A stretch of DNA of 64,000 bases, taken from Cytospora piceicola (Eukaryota > Ascomycota > Sordariomycetes > Diaporthales > Cytosporaceae). A program made the translations under genes and the position numbers. The notes beneath the pieces are model-generated. The model was not told the origin of the DNA, did no database searches, and was given only the letters and a program-made list of their open reading frames with translations. Of the stretch, positions 22,473-34,905 are shown one piece after another. The stretch lies in NCBI GenBank assembly GCA_023375675.1, contig JALQBC010000064.1, positions 62,001-126,000 of the forward strand. Reading direction: 5' to 3'. The stretch's first letter is position 1; every line of letters begins with the position of its first letter.

Positions 22473-24059
22473 CTTGAGATTTGAACAGTGCTGTGAGATT
22501 GGGTGGTTGACAGGAGATGTGTGTCTGGTAGTGAAATAGGAACCGGGTTTCTTATAATTATGTAACGAATTGTGAAGTGGATCGAGCGGTCAACGCTGAT
22601 GCACTTTTATAATGAGAGGGTATTGCGAAATACTGATTATGATGGATTCAAGGCTGGATGAAGAGGACAATGAGGACTCTTTCTAGGATGGCTCATTGCT
22701 TTATATCTGAAGTTGGGACCCTACGAGAGCCTCAGAGCGTTGACTTCACTTCGTCTAGAGTAGGTCAATAATAGAACCAGATCCCTCCTTGCCCAGACAA
22801 TGCGGGCACGGTGGCCTGTTTCGTCCCACACCCTCCCTAATGCTGATGATGTTATCGAAGTCCGGGCCGTTGATCCTAGGTAACAGAGAAGGTGTGATAG
22901 TTCTACTTCGTCCAGAGATACAAGGGGGCCCCAGACGAGCGAGCAGGTTGAAAATAGAGGACATCTCCTGACCCCTGCTGTCTAAATACGTAGGAATTGG
23001 ACGTGTTGTGTCTCTTTACATGTGCACATACATCCTCCCTGACAATGTCCTGGTCGGAGCCCAGGAGGCAGAGTGACCACATGCCGGGCCCGATCTGTAA
23101 GTCATCCCTCGCTATAGGATCGTGGTGTGGGGTTGAACCAAGAAATAGATTCCAGAGAAGGCAAAGTAGAGGTCTAGCACACGGTAATCCCGAGGACTTA
23201 CATGTGTTGCTTGGATGAGACTACTACTACCTTGTGGCCCTGCTCTCAGTGGCAGCTTGTAGCTAATAATGGCATCGATTTTGTTGGAACATTCTGTTAG
23301 GCCTTGTTTCGGGCTTCGATCACAGGTAGAAGATCTGTTGGTCTGGGGTCTCTACCATTGGGTTGAAGAACTCAAGACACCAACACCAGAACCTGCTTAT
23401 ACTTTCTACTTATTACTTCCCAGGTGCTGCATGCCTCCAGATGTCCTGTAGGATCAAGGAGTGGACCAACTTTATCCAGATGTCAATATCTACAAATCGA
23501 TGATTGGTCCCAGTCAGCTGAGTTGAATTACTGAGAAGAAAACCGGTCTCGATCATGGGCTAGCACATGACAGGCTGAGACCTGAGTCCGTTGGTCTGGC
23601 ACCTGCTTGAGAAAATGCAAGCCACAGAGTTGTTGGGAGGATGTTACAGGCTCAAGATGGATATCCTGGCCATCCAACCAAATATAGATCCAATGGAATG
23701 TGGTGTTGGAAGCGAAAGTTCTTTTCGGACGACCGCGCCTCGCCTCGGCAAGCTCTTCAGATGGGGGGGGGGGGTGGGTGGATTCGTCAAATGCTAGACA
23801 GGGCTCTCTCAATTTACAAGCTGACACATGCACGATAACATGAACTCATTTGGTCGAATTTAGCATTTCAAATTTCAAAGGCCAACCAACAAATTATGTG
23901 ATACCACTCGGGCCCAGTTTAAAAGCGGCGGGGGACGAGCTCAATCACTGACCCAAATTCCCTTGAGACATAAGATTTTTGCTACTGTATGCTATATGTA
24001 GGTCTGGTTGCGATGACAAGTCCTTAAATTGATCAATCAATGTCAATGGCTGACTGTTG
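22473..24059. other. Intergenic, no gene seen
   Basis: Promoter side of the secreted-protein gene, then sequence without protein-like frames. A G-run (11 bases) occurs at about 23763. Confidence 0.4.
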
Positions 24060-24661
24060 TCATGTCCCATTCAGAACTAGGAAAGTAAAGAGCCCAAACA
24101 CGGCATATCTTATCCAATGCCCCTCTTGGAAACCTAGTACCAGCCACCCAAGACACGGGATATAGCCCCTGACAAAGCCAACAACTTCCACCCTATCTAC
24201 AAGAGTACGGCTTCCAGGGTAGAACGAAACATCGTCAACATGATTATTGTCGCCCTTGGTCAAGAATTGTTGCCTTGTAGCCAGAGATCAGTCATATACT
24301 ACCTATTTACTCTCGGTGGCGTCTTCAAGGCCCATGGCGAAACTTACTTGCTACCACTACTATCTGAGAAGACCTGAACCACCCGATGTACCATAGGCAG
24401 AGGGTTTCCCTCGAACCAGACAACGGGAATGTCTCCAGCCCCTATCGTTGGTGTCCAGTTCCAGAGAAAAAGAATATCCCCGCGGTGGAAGGCAGGGGCC
24501 ATAGATTCGGAGACAACGCAGACGATGGGGACGGGCGAGTTGGTTAGGACACAAAGACCCTTCCATGCCATGAAAGTCGCGCTCAGCGGCGTGAGAATGC
24601 TCAGAAGCGCAGAGGCAAAACCGATGAACCGCCTGTTGCGCATGCGTTTACCGAAAACCAT
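24060..24661 (-). CDS. Sec11-type signal peptidase catalytic subunit, divergent copy
   Basis: Exons 24661-24348 and 24273-24060; 175 residues, the usual Sec11 length, starting at MVFGKRMRNRR. A membrane segment (FIGFASALLSILTPLSATFM) precedes the catalytic region. SESMAPAFHRGDILFLWNW carries the nucleophile Ser; the widely conserved form is SGSMEPAF, so Gly and Glu are replaced. MVHRVVQV carries the catalytic His and FLTKGDNNHVDD the Asp. A second hydrophobic segment ends the protein (YAVFGLFTFLVL). It would cleave signal peptides at the ER membrane in the signal peptidase complex. The intron (gtaagt donor) needs an unusual AAG acceptor; no YAG keeps the frame. May be a duplicate of the housekeeping SEC11, which is not visible here. 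Confidence 0.82.
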
Positions 24662-25888
24662 GATACGGAGTTTTTGAGCTGCTGCTCTGTCGGATGTGAC
24701 TTGGGAAGTACTGGAGAGTGTATAGCGAGGAACGAGATAATTGACCAATACTTGAACGGTATTTGAGTTTTCGAACGTGCAACATACTTGGGGGTACGTC
24801 AGCTTCTGGCTGACCTAACCTGCGCCGCATTAGGGTGACATTGCATGAGAGCATCCACACCCTCATCTCCCCACTCAAAACGTCGCCAGGGCGCTGAATT
24901 CAGCTTTCTAATCTAGATTCTGTATGTTGGTAAGCCCAACACATCCAACAACAGTGAAATCAGTATCCACGCAGGACACTGCCTGTTCTGGAGTTGGTTC
25001 ACCTGGTTGATAATTGGCTAATGATTTCTATATATTCACACGCCAGTACATGTATCAATCCATCGAACATTGAATAGAACTTACCTGACTGTAGCATCAA
25101 TTGAAAACATTGAAAGAACAAAACAGTTCAAGCCGGAGACAAGATTGTGCAAATCACATATATTTTCAGCGACCTGTAAATGCGCAACCATTGTGTATTT
25201 AGTTCCAGTCGTCCATGATGGCGGTGTACACAATCTTAAAATGGGATGGATGGATGGATGGATGGATGGATGTATTTGCGTTTTCTAAGGTTTGGGAACG
25301 AGTTTCTGACCGACTGGACTTGACTGACAATTGAAGTGAAGTTGAATATCAAGTTCATGTGCCATGTGATGTGAGTGAGCTGGGCATTCCCCCGCTCGCA
25401 CCGCCTCCACCACCAATACTGATCTATCTATAGCTTGTACATACTGCCCGCATTCACGTGGATGCTTTGTAGCCTTCCAAGATGAAACCTAGAAGATGTA
25501 CCCTGCAAGCACCCGCCTGCGCAGCCAACATATCGGTCGACCCCACCCTATGGCCGAATCCTCCTGTCATGTCAGCTTATTTGTATCAGTGTTGAAGCCG
25601 GGGATGTAGTGTCAGGGACTGGCCGGCCTATGGTACACCCGCCCGAGGTAGATTCATGGCCAGGGAAAAAGCATTTACATGGATATCATCTTGTTGGTTT
25701 ATATTCAATAGGCCGCCTGGCTAGGACACAAAGGAACTTTCCGCCTTCTCAAGGTATTGCTACTCAAAAATATATCGAGGAAACAATGACTCACTACGAC
25801 ATCTAAATGATTATCTACAGGACTGTCATGTAGATAATTAGCTATATTTTTCTTTGGGTCCCATCATCAAATGTAAACAGCACACGCC
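24662..25888. other. Intergenic, no gene seen
   Basis: Divergent promoter region between the Sec11-like gene (minus) and the acyltransferase gene (plus). Contains a GGAT microsatellite at 25245-25272. Confidence 0.5.
25245..25272. repeat. GGAT tetranucleotide repeat
   Basis: Six to seven tandem ggat/tgga units. Confidence 0.85.
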
Positions 25889-27100
25889 ATGACGGACCTC
25901 GACACCCTCCTTCTCAGTTTGACTCCGATAAAATCCATCTTGATGGCGATTCTCGCTTTTCACTTTTCATTCCACAGCTCAAACAATACTACACGCCTTC
26001 TTCTCTTACCGCTCTTTCTCTATTTTACAATGCTCTCCTTCATCACATCTGACAAGTTTTTCATTCCCAGCCTGACTAGCTTATGGGCACAGTCAGTCGC
26101 ACTGAACATAGTGCACATCATTTCATTACTCTTCATCGAGAAACACCCAGCGCCGCGCCTTAGCAATTGCCAGTCAATTCTACAACCCTCTACATTCCTT
26201 ACAACCTTGCGTTTCTGGAGCAATCCGCAACTGCTGCCAAGAGCTCGCACAAGAGCAGCTCCTCTTCCGAACCAGGTCTCACCGGCCCCGGCGCCCAAGA
26301 GTGTTTTTGTCCTGCTACGCCTTGCTAAGCTGTCCTTATACTACCATATACACACGCACATCCTCCCTGCCCTCTTTTCAGAGACTATCATGGAAATATA
26401 CCCGCTGGACGTATCAGAGACCGCACTATTGTCCCGTCTCGGGCGTGTCTCATCTCGCGAGGCCGTCGTGCGTTCGTACGTTGCCCTGTCCTGGGTCTGG
26501 GAAAGCATAGTCTTCCTGGACGGGGCCAATGCTCTCCTAAGCCTGTTCGGCGTGCTCTCTGGCCTAGACTTACCGGCTGACTGGCCTTCGATGTTCGGTG
26601 GGCTCGACGAGGTTCGCGGTCTCCGTACCTTTTGGGCAAGGTTTTGGCACCGGCTGGCCTCGCGGCCTTATAAGAGTTGTGGACGTGCGGTAGCGTCAGG
26701 GGTTGCGTCACTATCTTCTCGAGCAGGAGGAAGACGGCTCAGGTGGGTAGCTTCGCCTCGGGTGCAGGGGACGATAGTTGCATTTGTGGTCTTCCTCATC
26801 TCCGGTCTCTCACATGCGGCTGTAAGCTGGCGGCTCGGTATGCAGGATTGGCTTGATGTCCAGTGGTTCTTGCTTAACTTTGTGGCGTGCCTTGTCGAGA
26901 CATGTTTCCTTTCAGCAGTGCGACATCTCGCGGGAAGAATTCGGCTTGCCAAACAACTGGAAGCAGTGGAGCGAAGTTGGCTCGGGAGAGTTGTCGGCTA
27001 TCTCTGGGTATTTGGCTTCTTTTTCTGGAGTGTGCCGCTGTGGAGGTTTCCAAGGATGCACCGCGTATTAAAGACCCCCAAGACCTGGAAGTCAGCGTAA
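25889..27100 (+). CDS. Wax-synthase-like membrane O-acyltransferase (MBOAT-type)
   Basis: Intronless, 403 residues from ATG at 25889. Hydrophobic segments lie along the whole length (IKSILMAILAFHFSFH, LLLLPLFLYFTMLSFI, VAFVVFLISGLSHAAVSW, LLNFVACLVETCFLSAV, YLWVFGFFFWSVPLW). The block RTFWARFWHR near residue 246 and the ISGLSHA block near 304, with the presumed catalytic His, are the two signatures of the fungal wax-synthase-like family (PF13813 type). Members transfer acyl groups to hydroxyls of lipids or of secondary metabolites at the ER membrane. Substrate unknown. Stands alone on the plus strand after the Sec11-like gene. Confidence 0.82.
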   Translation: MTDLDTLLLSLTPIKSILMAILAFHFSFHSSNNTTRLLLLPLFLYFTMLSFITSDKFFIPSLTSLWAQSVALNIVHIISLLFIEKHPAPRLSNCQSILQPSTFLTTLRFWSNPQLLPRARTRAAPLPNQVSPAPAPKSVFVLLRLAKLSLYYHIHTHILPALFSETIMEIYPLDVSETALLSRLGRVSSREAVVRSYVALSWVWESIVFLDGANALLSLFGVLSGLDLPADWPSMFGGLDEVRGLRTFWARFWHRLASRPYKSCGRAVASGVASLSSRAGGRRLRWVASPRVQGTIVAFVVFLISGLSHAAVSWRLGMQDWLDVQWFLLNFVACLVETCFLSAVRHLAGRIRLAKQLEAVERSWLGRVVGYLWVFGFFFWSVPLWRFPRMHRVLKTPKTWKSA

Positions 27101-28369
27101 TTAGTCAAGACGAAACCATACCGAAATTGATTGTTTTGTTAGGAGGCGTAGAGTCTGATCTGGCTTTGATAAATACGTGATATTATGATACTTGATAATT
27201 ATGTAACAGTCCATCACCGGACTGTTTTGGAGACACCGCGCTGCATAGCCAGGCTGTTGATGCAGAAGAAGAAGTAAATATCAAGGTAGAGCCACTTCGT
27301 GTGTTGTTGTTAATCTGATAATTAAAATCATCATTACCCATTGACAAAAAAGCGTATCGACTTTGGCATTGACCATATTACCATCCTGGTCAGAACTTGT
27401 TGAGTCTACCATACAGTACCTCACTCAGACTTGAATGTATATGTGACTGAATCCATACAATAGAGAAAGCATGACACCTTTACTCCAGCCAAATATCGTA
27501 GAATGTGGTCTGCTTTGTTCTCAAATTGGCTGAAGACCGTTAACCACCAAGGTTAACGACGGTGAGACCGACCATCGAGCTTACGTTACATTTCTGTATG
27601 TGTCCCGCTCGTAGCAAGAACCATCCAAGTATGATAATCTACGAAGACCTCTTGAAAACCCTAAATTGAGAAGGAGGACAATAATCCCCCGGAAGAAGAT
27701 AAGAATCAGAACGTATCGTTTCCTGAAATAAAGAGGGGATCAGATGTTGGGTCTCAAGTGACAGTGCATCTGTGTACTTACTAAGTGATTAATCGACAGA
27801 CATGATACACCGGTGACCTGCAACCATTCCGCAAAGATGTGACAGGCTTGACAGCCAAGACAGTCCAGTCGCGACTTCTGCGAGGTCCGTCAAGGATGGA
27901 ATATATGTAGATACAGGGGGGTGGGCACCTGGAGGCTGCACTGGCTGCATACAAAAGCAAACACGGCGCTTACCTGAAGAGTCCACGGGTTACAAATCCC
28001 TGAGTGGTGGTTTCCATAGCATGCAAGGGTGGTGCATGTGGTTTAGGATAGGATGGGTTACGGAGAAGGAAATGAGGGCCTCCTGCATGGATCACATGGA
28101 TATTACGAGACAACTATTGGACCATCGAGTGACAGTCTCTGTGGGAGGCCACTCAGAACTTGCGTGCGGGGATTCAATTACGGTTCCTACATGAGTGCTG
28201 CATCAATCTATATATATATATATATCAGACCCCGAAGTTCTGTGAACATCGAAGCTCCCAGACCCGCCAGCCTAACGCTCTAAATCCTCCTATGCCACAT
28301 TATAATCACCATCATCATCATCATAATCATTTATCGCCCCAGTTGTTGAAGCTGTCATCAGACTCCAAA
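27101..28369. other. Intergenic, no gene seen
   Basis: Contains an AT run at about 28210-28225 and a CAT-rich stretch at about 28305-28325 just upstream of the zinc-finger gene. No protein-like frame. Confidence 0.4.
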
Positions 28370-28861
28370 ATGCCACGTCCCAGAAAATCGACACCGGTCG
28401 AAAGATGGACTATGTATCCAGCACTGCACGATAGTGTATCACGTCTCCTCAAAGAAGAAGACTATGTCTTCGACTTCTATGATACCGACGAGGCTGGGAG
28501 TTGCATTAAGGAATATGACACCAACATCATGGGTCGATTCGTATGCCACAACAATGCCTGCACCTCCAATGGTTGGTCCAGCAAGAAGATCGCCATTACC
28601 ATACGAATGTACCCTGGTGCACCTGCAAAATACAATGCCAGGGTGTACTATCAACGCTGCAGGGGCTGCAACACACCCAGTCGGCCACTTCTTCATGAAG
28701 CTTCATATGCAGAAAGAATTGTCTATCGCCTCAAGAAATGGAGTGGAGCGGAGTTGGAAATACCACCCTTCTCAAGTGAAAGCAATCGTCCACATCAGAG
28801 TGACTTGTGCGAGGGATGTGCAGATGGTCACTGTGAATTGGCGCGGATTCGTCCTCGCTGA
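28370..28861 (+). CDS. 3CxxC-type zinc-finger protein
   Basis: Single exon, 163 residues from MPRPRKSTPV; the frame is open further upstream, but that part is an AT repeat and a His-rich CAT run and is unlikely to be coding. Zinc ligands are Cys59 and Cys64 (FVCHNNACTSNGWSSKK), Cys97 and Cys100 (YQRCRGCN), and Cys147, Cys150 and Cys155 (SDLCEGCADGHC). The GWSSKK and YAERIVYRLKKW blocks are typical of the fungal 3CxxC zinc-finger family (PF13695 type), which is common in ascomycetes and often expanded. The molecular role is not established; nucleic-acid binding is assumed. Length fits a full single-domain member. Confidence 0.85.
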   Translation: MPRPRKSTPVERWTMYPALHDSVSRLLKEEDYVFDFYDTDEAGSCIKEYDTNIMGRFVCHNNACTSNGWSSKKIAITIRMYPGAPAKYNARVYYQRCRGCNTPSRPLLHEASYAERIVYRLKKWSGAELEIPPFSSESNRPHQSDLCEGCADGHCELARIRPR

Positions 28862-31817
28862 TCTGTCTCCCCTTTTATCATGTAAGCATCATCCCACTGT
28901 CCTTCTGTGAAAGATCGAAGGGGTGCATGATTGTGGCGTGTGGTAATAGGTCGCTATGATTCAGTTCTTCGCCTGTCATCAAAACAACCGACAACACCTG
29001 GAGTCAAAACTCGAAGAACGCAAAGTTACAAACGAGGCTTTGTGGGTCCAAAGGGTGGTTTCGAGAAGCAAACGACACAGAAACACATTGTGGTGGGCGG
29101 GCCATGCCCAGGTGAACATGTTCGTCATATAAACATATGATTGTGGCGATTTTGTTCATGGTGTATATGAATCGTGGAAGTCCGGGGAATGGAGGTCTTG
29201 CATTGGGAATACATTGAAACTCGTAGGAAATACCGTGGAAGGGATCTGAGACTTCGGAGAAAAGAAGTACCGCGGAGTTAAATCTACAAAGACTTGCGTT
29301 CTGATATATCAGAAGGGGCTAAGCCCTCGCTCGTACGTGCATATATACGGATGACTATAGCTGTAGGTACTATATACGGTGTATATACCCAGGTTCCCTG
29401 GGATGTCATAGTGGCACTGAAGCGGCCCATCCCAGGAAACACGTCGAGGGCCCGACTGCGCCAGAATCTGCAGCTAGGCAGGAAGCTGCAGCAGGAGCTT
29501 AATGGTAGTAGTGGTGGGAGTTTCATCTGGAGTTGGTCTGGCCTGCGGCAGCTGTGGTACCTTGCGGGATGCAGGTGCCAGTGGTTTAGGTTTATACTTG
29601 GTTTGTAGGTTTTAGTTGGGACAGGCTAGCCGTTCCTACGCAGCAGGACGAGCAGATGTACGAGTGAGATCGGCGATAGGTGTATGCCTCGGAGCGTGCT
29701 GCTCGCGACCCCAACAAGGTATAACTACGATACTGTTAGTCAGGGTTATATCAATAGTAGTCTTGTTCGCTCCGGGCTTTCGATCTATGGGTCGGCGTTG
29801 TAGATAAGAGAATCAAAATCCGACTCACTTCCTCATGACGATAAACCGAGGCAGTGAGCACAGATTTATGCATATCAGAACCTCTCTGTGTATAGCCTAT
29901 AGCATACCACGGATCAATTAGATAGTCCCGTATTCCCGAGCTTCTCCTGAGTTAGCTTGAGAGTGGCAAGTGAGCGTTACACGTACAAGTCGGCAAGTCC
30001 GATGCTATAAATGGTCACACAAGACATCTGCTCATGACCTAAGATACCTGGATTCCCCTAACTGGTTTCAAGGAATAGGATGGAAAGCTGATGTAGACCG
30101 GACTTCATGATCCTGATAATGCTAGTATAAGCTGAGTTGGGCAGATGAACGGTCCAATAGAGCGTCAACATGGCCCACGAGGCCAGACTAGTTACAAAGA
30201 CAAGACAGAATGGGAATCAAGCTGAGAAGAAACATTTGCAGGAGACGAACAGCATCATGACCTGAAAGGGCAAGCAGCTATAAGAACTGTACACTGTAAT
30301 AGTAGTGCCCCTCAACCATCCAGTAATCATAACATGGCTAGCTGGCAGCCACTTAGCTATGTAGGCAGCCAGGTTGCCTAGAAAGCATGATTGATGACTG
30401 TGCCGTTTCCTCGGGGATGGATTGGAATCCTAATATGTATGTGAACGTGAATCGAATACGAACTTGAACGTGAAACTGTATATGTTTAATTAGGAACGTA
30501 AATAGGGATGGGAATGGTGTGAGAATGAGAATGAGAATGAGAATGAGAGGGAGAGGGAGAGTGAGAGGGAGAGTGAGAGTGAGAGGGAGAGGGAGAGGGA
30601 GAGTGAGCTTTACCTTAGGATAAGTATGGTGGGTCCGGTACAGCATTGTGCCTTATGCTAGCGACTACATGATCACGTGTAGAAGGCGTCCCACGGGGTA
30701 GCAGCGGCTGGTGAAGAAGTCGTTTAGTCGACCCTAGTGACGCAGAGAAGCCATGTCCATGTCCATAACCACGTCCATCACATGCATCGCTTACAACCAC
30801 AGGCACGAAGGATTTGACGCCCCTATCCAGGCCCAGCCGCCCCAATTACCGCCACCCAATGCGAACAAACCATCGGCCTCGGAGGTCTAGGCAGTCTCAG
30901 GCGACTACGGCGACTGAGTGAGCTCCAGCACACTTATTCTTTCACCATGGCGCCGCCGAGATCAAGATCGCTTCAGGGTGCGATCGCAAGGCGGCTCGTT
31001 CCCGTCCCCGTCGTCCCTGGTCTCTTTCCCCCAATCTATGTTTTTGCGACTGTGTAGCTGGACACAAGACAAGGTGGAGCAAAAGGAAGATACGGTTTCG
31101 ATGTACCTAGCTGGTGTCGTTGTACTCCCCAAGGTCTTGATCGCTGCTGTGGCTACGTGCGCGCTTCTCCGGCGAGCCACCCTGGGATGTTGGGCGGGCC
31201 GCTTGATCTTCTTCCTGTCTCTGTTACGGCTCCGGTTTCGGCCTGATTGTAGGATTTAGTGCGGCGGGTGATGTTCGCCAGAGTACAGGCGAGGAAGGTT
31301 CTGGTATGGGTCCGGATAGAGCGTGTCGTGATAGAGACAGCATCGTCTGCTTTATCCTAGTCTTGGGCTCAGATTCATTCTCCAGCCAAACGTTAGGCTG
31401 GCTCATCAACACATGGACCCGTTATCCTCCCTCTCCTTCCCCTAGCGAATGTGATATATGGTACCAATATGGAAGGACTATGCCATCACATACTCTTGCC
31501 GTCATGGTCGGGGCCATCTGATTGTGTCGACGACTTGGAGGTGCCAGAGCAGAGACGTGAAGCCCGTGCTTGCAGCGTGAGTGAGAATGAGGTACCCACT
31601 GGCTAGCAGAGGATCGGGAGCGACGAGTCTAGTTGATCTAGCGGGTCATCTCGCGGGTCCAAAACCATCCTAAGTGTCATCTTCGTCTCAAGAGAACAAT
31701 GCTGCGTATAGCGATATAACTGACATGCACACCCCCCGGCCAGATGAATATACCGCCGTGTTGCCTCTAGTGGGCAAAGGAGGTGATTATCAACAGGCTT
31801 CTGTGGATGTGGCTGTT
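28862..31817. other. Long intergenic region, no gene supported
   Basis: About 3 kb without a convincing coding frame on either strand. A somewhat GC-rich stretch at 30940-31260 has short overlapping frames but no stop-free protein-like exon. Contains a purine microsatellite at 30521-30606. Confidence 0.4.
30521..30606. repeat. GAGAAT/GAGAGG purine repeat
   Basis: Tandem gagaat units followed by gagagg and gagagt units, all purines on the plus strand except T. Confidence 0.85.
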
Positions 31818-31988
31818 GTTAGACGACAGCAGGGGTGCTAGCGGAACTACAGTAACTCGGTCCGGATAATCAAGCAAGTCACAAAATTGACCCCAGCTTG
31901 TAATTGATATGGGATTAGCATACCCGAGCAAGCGGGCGAGGCAATACATGAACACATTGACCGAGTATATATCACGTGTAACAGATGT
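31818..31988 (-). repeat. Dispersed repeat, copy 1
   Basis: The reverse complement of this stretch aligns by eye with 44951-45122 over about 170 bases; shared blocks include cgcttgctcggg, gggtcaatt, gtgacttgctt, ggaccgag and cacccctgctg. Neither copy codes. Could be a solo LTR, a MITE or another decayed element. Confidence 0.65.
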
Positions 31989-34905
31989 GGACGTGGATGG
32001 AGCAGGTGGGTTAAATATTTACAAGGTTCTCTACGTGTGTGTATGTTGGTTGATTTCTAGGAAAATGTCTTTCAGAGCGATTTAGACAGGCCACCCTCTC
32101 TCTGATACTCACATAGACTACATAATTCCTTATTTGTTGTACAGATGAACAATTGATTAAGCCCCCCCCCCCCACCGGTTGTGTGCTGCTTCCTTCTTTA
32201 ATGTTATTCAAATATAGTAGTTATGGGCAGCAAGCGTAGGTACTACCACTATGAAGTTTGTATAGAGAGGCTGCTCGTCTACCTCCGAGCCGCGTAACCT
32301 ATAATTAAATTAGCCCCCTGCATAGTTACGGCGACCGTTCCCGAGTGCTGGTAGCTCTTGTGTGTCCAGCTGTAGCCATTTCTGCTGCTGCTAGGTTGTC
32401 TCTCTTTCTTTCGCCACACCCAAGTCAAAGTATAATAGAAAGGCAAAACTGGGAATGGTATGGCTAGTGAATAGAAAATGGCAGAAAGGCTGAGTAACAA
32501 CAAATTGTTGCGAATTGGGCCTAGTCTAGTGCTTCGGAGTAGAATAGATGAGAGTAGTCTTGACTGTAGATCATCGTCCTATTAGAGGGAGGGTTTTGAT
32601 GAAAGGGTATGAATAATACTATTTCTACACCCGTATTGAATCGACAACGTTTTCATGACAGGAGCAAAGGTTACGGCAATAACACCAGCACATCCAAGGT
32701 GGCGCCGCTCAGCAGCTAGGCCGTTACAAGAGCAGCAGCGTCAACGATACTACCGCCGAGAATAATCAAGAGATAACTTAGTCAAATAGGGTGCACGAGT
32801 TTTCGAAGACAATGAGTGCCGCCCCAGCGGATATAGCAGGGGTTTTTGCCGTGGTGGCCGAGTATCTTTTGTGGACACACAAGGCTAACGGGCCGGCGCA
32901 GGTGACTGTAATCATGCCTGGCATGATGCCGCTCAGACCTTAGATATTCAAGTGGTCTATAATTCAATGGATATAAGAGCACGTGAGTGGAATCTATCCA
33001 GCCGAAACAAACTATCCAGCCGCCTCCAAAAAGGCTAGCTGCAGCTTTAGAGCTACCGGATATCTATATAAGTGTTGAAGGCAGAGGCGCTACCTGGAAC
33101 CACACAGGTAATCAAAATACTTTATATACACACATATGTTTAACCTTTCTTCTGTACTTCGTAGTCACAAATAAGAGGTTATGACTCTTTAAACACTCTG
33201 AAAACATCGAATACTGAAGCTTGACCGAAATGTACTCATGAGTCTGTAAACGAACTCCTCCACAACAGGTATTAGTGGATGGTCCAACACTTTTGCTTCT
33301 GTCACCAGCCGCCACAGTAGATCACATTGACCGTTCCTTCGCAGTCATAATGGGTTAGTCTTCTGCCGGAGTGAAACGCGTCGATTACAACAAGGAACTG
33401 CTGGATAGCTCTGAGGAGATGTAGACTAGACATCTTATCATGAAGCTAAGAACTCGCATATATCTGAAACGACTGTGTCGATAAATTAGGTTCACATCAG
33501 TAATACACTACACTTACTTACGAGCCTACATATCAATTAGGGTACTGGCTGGCCCCCCTAGTTCTATGCAGTAAATTATAAGAGAACCAGAAAGGGTCGG
33601 ATTGAAATGGATCAAGTGCAACTGTAAATGACCGACAATATGAAAGCGGCAGAGGAGATCCATACACACTAGAGTTGGGAATACGGAGCTCTGAGGGCGA
33701 GCAGCTCACCCAGTCTCAGCTTCTTGAGTAGTTAATTATGGGTTGAGGACTTACCCTGGCAGGTGCTAATAGAGAGGCCGCAACCCGTGTGCGCGGTCCA
33801 CTCCTGCAGATAGCACACCAATGAAGCTGCTGGTGGCTGCGCAGGAATGCCTGCAATCAAAAGTGTTAAGGGTGCCGACGCTATGTCTATCTGGCTACGC
33901 GGCCATGGATAACTCAGGGCTCCGGAACTCCGTCCTCTCCCTCTATAGTTACGGTTTAGTCAATTGATACAGTGACCGGTATATAACCCTGAATCCGGAC
34001 TTAAACAATCTTGATAGGACTTGATTTGTGCGTTGCGTAATTCCGAAACGGAGGCAAAGATGTGAGATTCTCCGTCCCCATTATGCGCACATACCGATGC
34101 AAGATATAGTGGTGGTGAACCAACTTCCTCCCATTTGAATGCTGAAATACTGAGGGAGTACGTAATGGTGGGAGCGCCACCTTCTAAGATAGGCAGGTAA
34201 GTCGTACTGGTGTAGTACCCGCCAAGAGGTATTCGGGATGTGGGTTTATAGTGTACATATATTGTAAACCCCGGGGTTGAACGTCCCGGGACTTCGATAT
34301 ACCTGATACGACTAAACTTTTCATGAAAAGTATACCCAAGACGGAGTACATATTAGACACAGGAGATTATAACTATCGATTAATGTAAGCAATTCTTGTC
34401 GGATTGCCAACTATTCATTGTAATATAACCCCGTCCCCTCTGCTCCTTATCAACAAGTAGCCAAGGTCTATTCTTAGATCAAAGTCCATGGGCCATGATG
34501 TGACCTTGGCTCCTAAGATGCTAGAGCTTAAGGTAAATCACATATAGGCTTAAGCGAGACTGTACGCGCGTTACCCATCTCCCTATATGGCAGTTCCAAG
34601 GGCTGTCGCCATTGCTTTCACATTCGACGTTTTGAAATCACAAGCTAATTGTCGTCCACCAAATCAGAGCTCAGCTTTCTATGATCAATCTTCGAGAGCG
34701 ACTCCCAGCCTCAGAAACTTGCAGTAACTGGGCTCGGAGAAGGTGGATGTGGATACCCGCAGTGAGGCAAAAGCGATACCCAGGTGCTCCCAGCAATATA
34801 GACTATTTCGTATATAAAGTGCCAGAACCGCCAACCCCAAAGCACCCAGGCCATCCAGTCATTTCTGTTCACCCTCCTAGAGAACCGAGAATCAGACCAG
34901 ACGAT
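31989..34905. other. Long intergenic region, no gene supported
   Basis: About 2.9 kb without protein-like frames; includes a 13-base C run near 32163. The last 200 bases are the promoter side of the dioxygenase gene, with a TATA-like tatataaag at about 34811. Confidence 0.4.

Noticed and set aside
24662..24748. Extension of the Sec11-like protein by 29 residues upstream
   Set aside because: The extension starts at a TTG, not an ATG; the ATG at 24661 gives the family's usual length.
28160..28369. N-terminal extension of the 3CxxC zinc-finger protein
   Set aside because: It starts at a codon other than the conserved Met and covers an AT run and a CAT-derived His run.
30918..31259. Plus-strand frame with a hydrophobic stretch, possible membrane protein
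   Set aside because: Interrupted in the more natural frame, no splice pair found, and no family resemblance.
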